From contig JAIKXQ010000090.1 in NCBI GenBank assembly GCA_024684035.1, positions 1 through 52,150 of the forward strand: DNA of 52,150 bases, written 5' to 3'. Below, one piece after another: positions 51,494 to 52,150 of the stretch (positions are counted from its first letter, which is position 1; every line of letters begins with the position of its first letter). The DNA is from Eubacterium sp. Lineage in GTDB: Bacteria > Bacillota > Clostridia > Lachnospirales > Lachnospiraceae. A model generated the notes under the pieces. It did not search any database. It was not told the DNA's origin and saw only the letters and a program-made list of their open reading frames with translations. A program made the translations under genes and the position numbers.

Positions 51494-52069
51494 ATGGCAA
51501 AATGGAAATGTACAGTGTGCGGACATATCTATGACGAGGAACTTGAGGACGTAAAATTCGAGGATCTTCCGGATGACTGGAAGTGCCCGACCTGTAAACA
51601 GCCCAAGTCCAAATTCGAGAAGATGGACGAAGCCGCAGAACTTAACTGGGCCGCTGAGCATGTGGTAGGTATTGCGTCTGACGTACCGGAAGATATCAAA
51701 GAAGACCTCCGTGGAAACTTCCAGGCAGAGTGCTCCGAGGTCGGCATGTATCTCGCCATGGCCCGCGTAGCCTTCCGTGAGGGTTATCCGGAAGTCGGCC
51801 TCTACTATGAGAAGGCCGCTTACGAAGAGGCAGACCATGCTTCCAGATTTGCCGAGCTTCTGGGCGAGGTTGTCACCACCTCCACAAAGAAGAACCTTGA
51901 GCTTCGCGTAGATGCCGAGTACGGTGCTACCGAGGGCAAGACCGCCCTTGCAAAGAAAGCCAAAGAACTGAATCTCGACGCAATCCATGACACCGTTCAT
52001 GAGATGGCTCGCGACGAGGCAAGACACGGCAAGGCCTTCAAGGGACTGCTGGAGAGATATTTCAAGTAA
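51494..52069 (+). CDS. reverse rubrerythrin (N-terminal rubredoxin domain)
   Basis: 191 residues, cytosolic peroxide/oxygen-detoxifying enzyme of anaerobes. Residues 1-45 are the rubredoxin-like iron site ([12 protein letters not shown] and WKCPTCK, two CxxC pairs). From about residue 55 the four-helix diiron domain carries its ligands in [30 protein letters not shown] and [13 protein letters not shown]. Rubredoxin first is the reverse order to classical rubrerythrin, typical of clostridia. The start ATG at 51494 has AAAGGTGG 8 nt upstream, preferred over GTG at 51482. A PerR-like box upstream fits peroxide induction. Confidence 0.95.
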   Translation: MAKWKCTVCGHIYDEELEDVKFEDLPDDWKCPTCKQPKSKFEKMDEAAELNWAAEHVVGIASDVPEDIKEDLRGNFQAECSEVGMYLAMARVAFREGYPEVGLYYEKAAYEEADHASRFAELLGEVVTTSTKKNLELRVDAEYGATEGKTALAKKAKELNLDAIHDTVHEMARDEARHGKAFKGLLERYFK

Positions 52070-52120
52070 GCCGGTGCTTTTTCTCTTAGAATATTTGGAA
52101 ATGTATGTGTGAATGATTTT

Positions 52121-52150
52121 ATGAGGTACAGGGAATTCCTTGTACCTCAT
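52121..52150. other. palindromic hairpin at the right window edge
   Basis: Outer arms ATGAGGTACA (52121-52130) and TGTACCTCAT (52141-52150) with centre GGGAATTCCT. It lies 52 bp past the rubrerythrin stop codon and may be its terminator stem or the start of another dispersed repeat; the window cuts off the rest. Confidence 0.55.

Overview
The window is a stretch of a low- to mid-GC anaerobic Firmicute chromosome, most likely a gut clostridium of the Lachnospiraceae type. This rests on the gene content: pyruvate phosphate dikinase, a membrane pyrophosphatase, anaerobic (class III) ribonucleotide reductase, reverse rubrerythrin, a SUF system with SufU, strong Shine-Dalgarno sequences, sigma-A promoters and several lineage-typical lipoproteins. 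Genus and species cannot be read from the sequence alone. Almost everything is core housekeeping. There is no prophage, insertion sequence with a transposase, CRISPR array, rRNA or resistance cassette.

Layout. Bases 1-10.2 kb, all on the minus strand: membrane pyrophosphatase (hppA, running off the left edge through what looks like a fold-back join), pyruvate phosphate dikinase, glycyl-tRNA synthetase, a lipoprotein, purA and purB. 10.4-12.9 kb: an amino-acid ABC transporter (binding protein, permease, ATPase). 13-15.6 kb: alanine racemase, an Lrp-type regulator and a small membrane protein. 15.7-17.5 kb: two tRNA-Gly genes and a cysK-Rrf2 regulator operon with a consensus promoter. 17.7-22.1 kb: a sigma-like protein that stops before region 4, an FKBP/trigger-factor-like lipoprotein, a NodB-fold protein that has lost its catalytic residues, and a small membrane protein. 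22.2-27.8 kb: sufCBDSU followed by a ywiB-like gene. 27.9-36.0 kb: a C39-like cysteine peptidase homologue, a stomatin, an ArsB/NhaD-type permease, TrmO, a reduced GH42-like protein and phosphoglucomutase. 36.4-38.9 kb: tRNA-Leu, tRNA-Tyr and a GH13 neopullulanase-like enzyme. 39.8-46.3 kb: the conserved cca-hup-rqcP-divIC-tilS-hpt-ftsH row. 46.6-52.1 kb: proS, nrdD-nrdG under tandem NrdR boxes, and a reverse rubrerythrin with a PerR-like box.

How the genes work together. Anaerobic energy and PPi metabolism (hppA, ppdK), purine synthesis and salvage (purA, purB, hpt), Fe-S and cysteine supply (suf, cysK, a cysteine-bearing Rrf2 regulator), dNTP synthesis, tRNA maturation and charging (cca, tilS, trmO, glyS, proS; none of the four tRNA genes here encodes CCA) and alpha-glucan use (GH13, phosphoglucomutase).

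The most unusual signal is a family of dispersed palindromic intergenic repeats. Seven hairpin copies or remnants lie between about 10 and 36 kb. Each sits directly on the downstream side of a terminator or terminator-like hairpin of a minus-strand transcription unit, and in the better-preserved copies the T-run is shared with the edge of the repeat. This looks like a non-coding element targeted to terminators, or one that supplies the U-tract. Other points of note are a perfect 101-bp inverted duplication at the left edge that breaks hppA, a candidate small RNA in the 0.9-kb gap before ftsH, and two probable pseudoenzymes.
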